A stretch of DNA of 54,394 bases from positions 1-54,394 of the forward strand of contig JBFWUW010000052.1 of NCBI GenBank assembly GCA_050247075.1, written 5' to 3'. The DNA comes from JBFWUW01 sp050247075. Its GTDB lineage: Bacteria; Planctomycetota; Planctomycetia; Pirellulales; JBFWUW01. The first letter of the stretch is position 1. Each line of letters starts with the position of its first letter. The translations under genes were made by a program, and so were the position numbers. The notes under the pieces were generated by a model. The model was given only the letters and a program-made list of their open reading frames with translations, was not told the origin of the DNA and did no database searches. Shown in pieces: positions 54,394 to 54,394 of the stretch.

Positions 54394-54394
54394 G

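Overview
This window looks like a chromosomal segment of a planctomycete, most likely from the Pirellulales side of the phylum. This is an inference from gene content. It carries four DUF1501 'sulfatase-like' proteins, one of them next to a planctomycete-type PSCyt1/DUF1549/DUF1553 protein. It also has secreted FG-GAP/CRTAC proteins, a kinase-fold protein with a membrane anchor, tandem clpP genes and GC-rich codon use. Most of the window is chromosomal. Clear mobile DNA is limited to one IS630-type remnant (about 44.9 kb) and a disrupted LRR gene at the right edge.

Layout. 1-4.7 kb (minus): the start of an exported protein gene and a 1521-residue FHA protein with a very long acidic tail. 5.4-8.6 kb (plus): tRNA-Gly(GCC), trigger factor and two ClpP proteases, a protein-quality cluster. 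8.8-12.5 kb (plus): a coiled-coil lipoprotein, an EamA transporter and a DUF1501 protein. 12.5-17.8 kb (minus): an ABC transporter, HlyD and TolC export operon whose ATPase has lost nearly every catalytic motif. 18.2-22.0 kb (minus): a predicted membrane-anchored pseudokinase, a 77-residue protein and a second DUF1501 protein. 22.2-29.2 kb: two alpha/beta hydrolases, a small basic HTH-like protein with a strong ribosome site and its own terminator, a frameshifted small membrane gene, a beta-CASP metallo-hydrolase, a quinone oxidoreductase and ruvB. 29.8-34.9 kb: UDP-GlcNAc 2-epimerase, an SMP-30 protein and a membrane pyrophosphatase. 34.9-37.5 kb: an HpaI-type aldolase, then def-fmt. 37.6-44.8 kb (plus): a tightly coupled seven-gene operon described below. 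44.8-46.7 kb: IS630 debris, a chimeric small membrane ORF and an FG-GAP protein. 47.0-52.0 kb (plus): the PSCyt1/DUF1549/DUF1553 protein and its DUF1501 partner. 52.1-53.8 kb (plus): purE-purK. 54-54.4 kb (minus): a broken LRR gene and the 3' end of another gene.

The best candidate for an undescribed system is 37584-44799. It encodes, in order, a Tat-type DUF1501 protein, a cysteine-containing polytopic membrane protein, a NosL/TRASH-like anchored protein, a CRTAC (FG-GAP + ASPIC/UnbV) protein, a 114-residue exported or anchored protein, an FtsX/MacB-type permease and its ATPase. Four of the six junctions overlap (three as ATGA and one by 17 bp). The gene order suggests one envelope complex, possibly handling a metal or redox cofactor.

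A second theme is that short intergenic repeats have intruded into gene ends. They supply the C-terminal codons of wecB and purK, and they supply a near-consensus promoter for def, which then probably starts at a TTG codon. Start codons given here were chosen from ribosome-binding sites, family N-termini and neighbour spacing. No database search was run.
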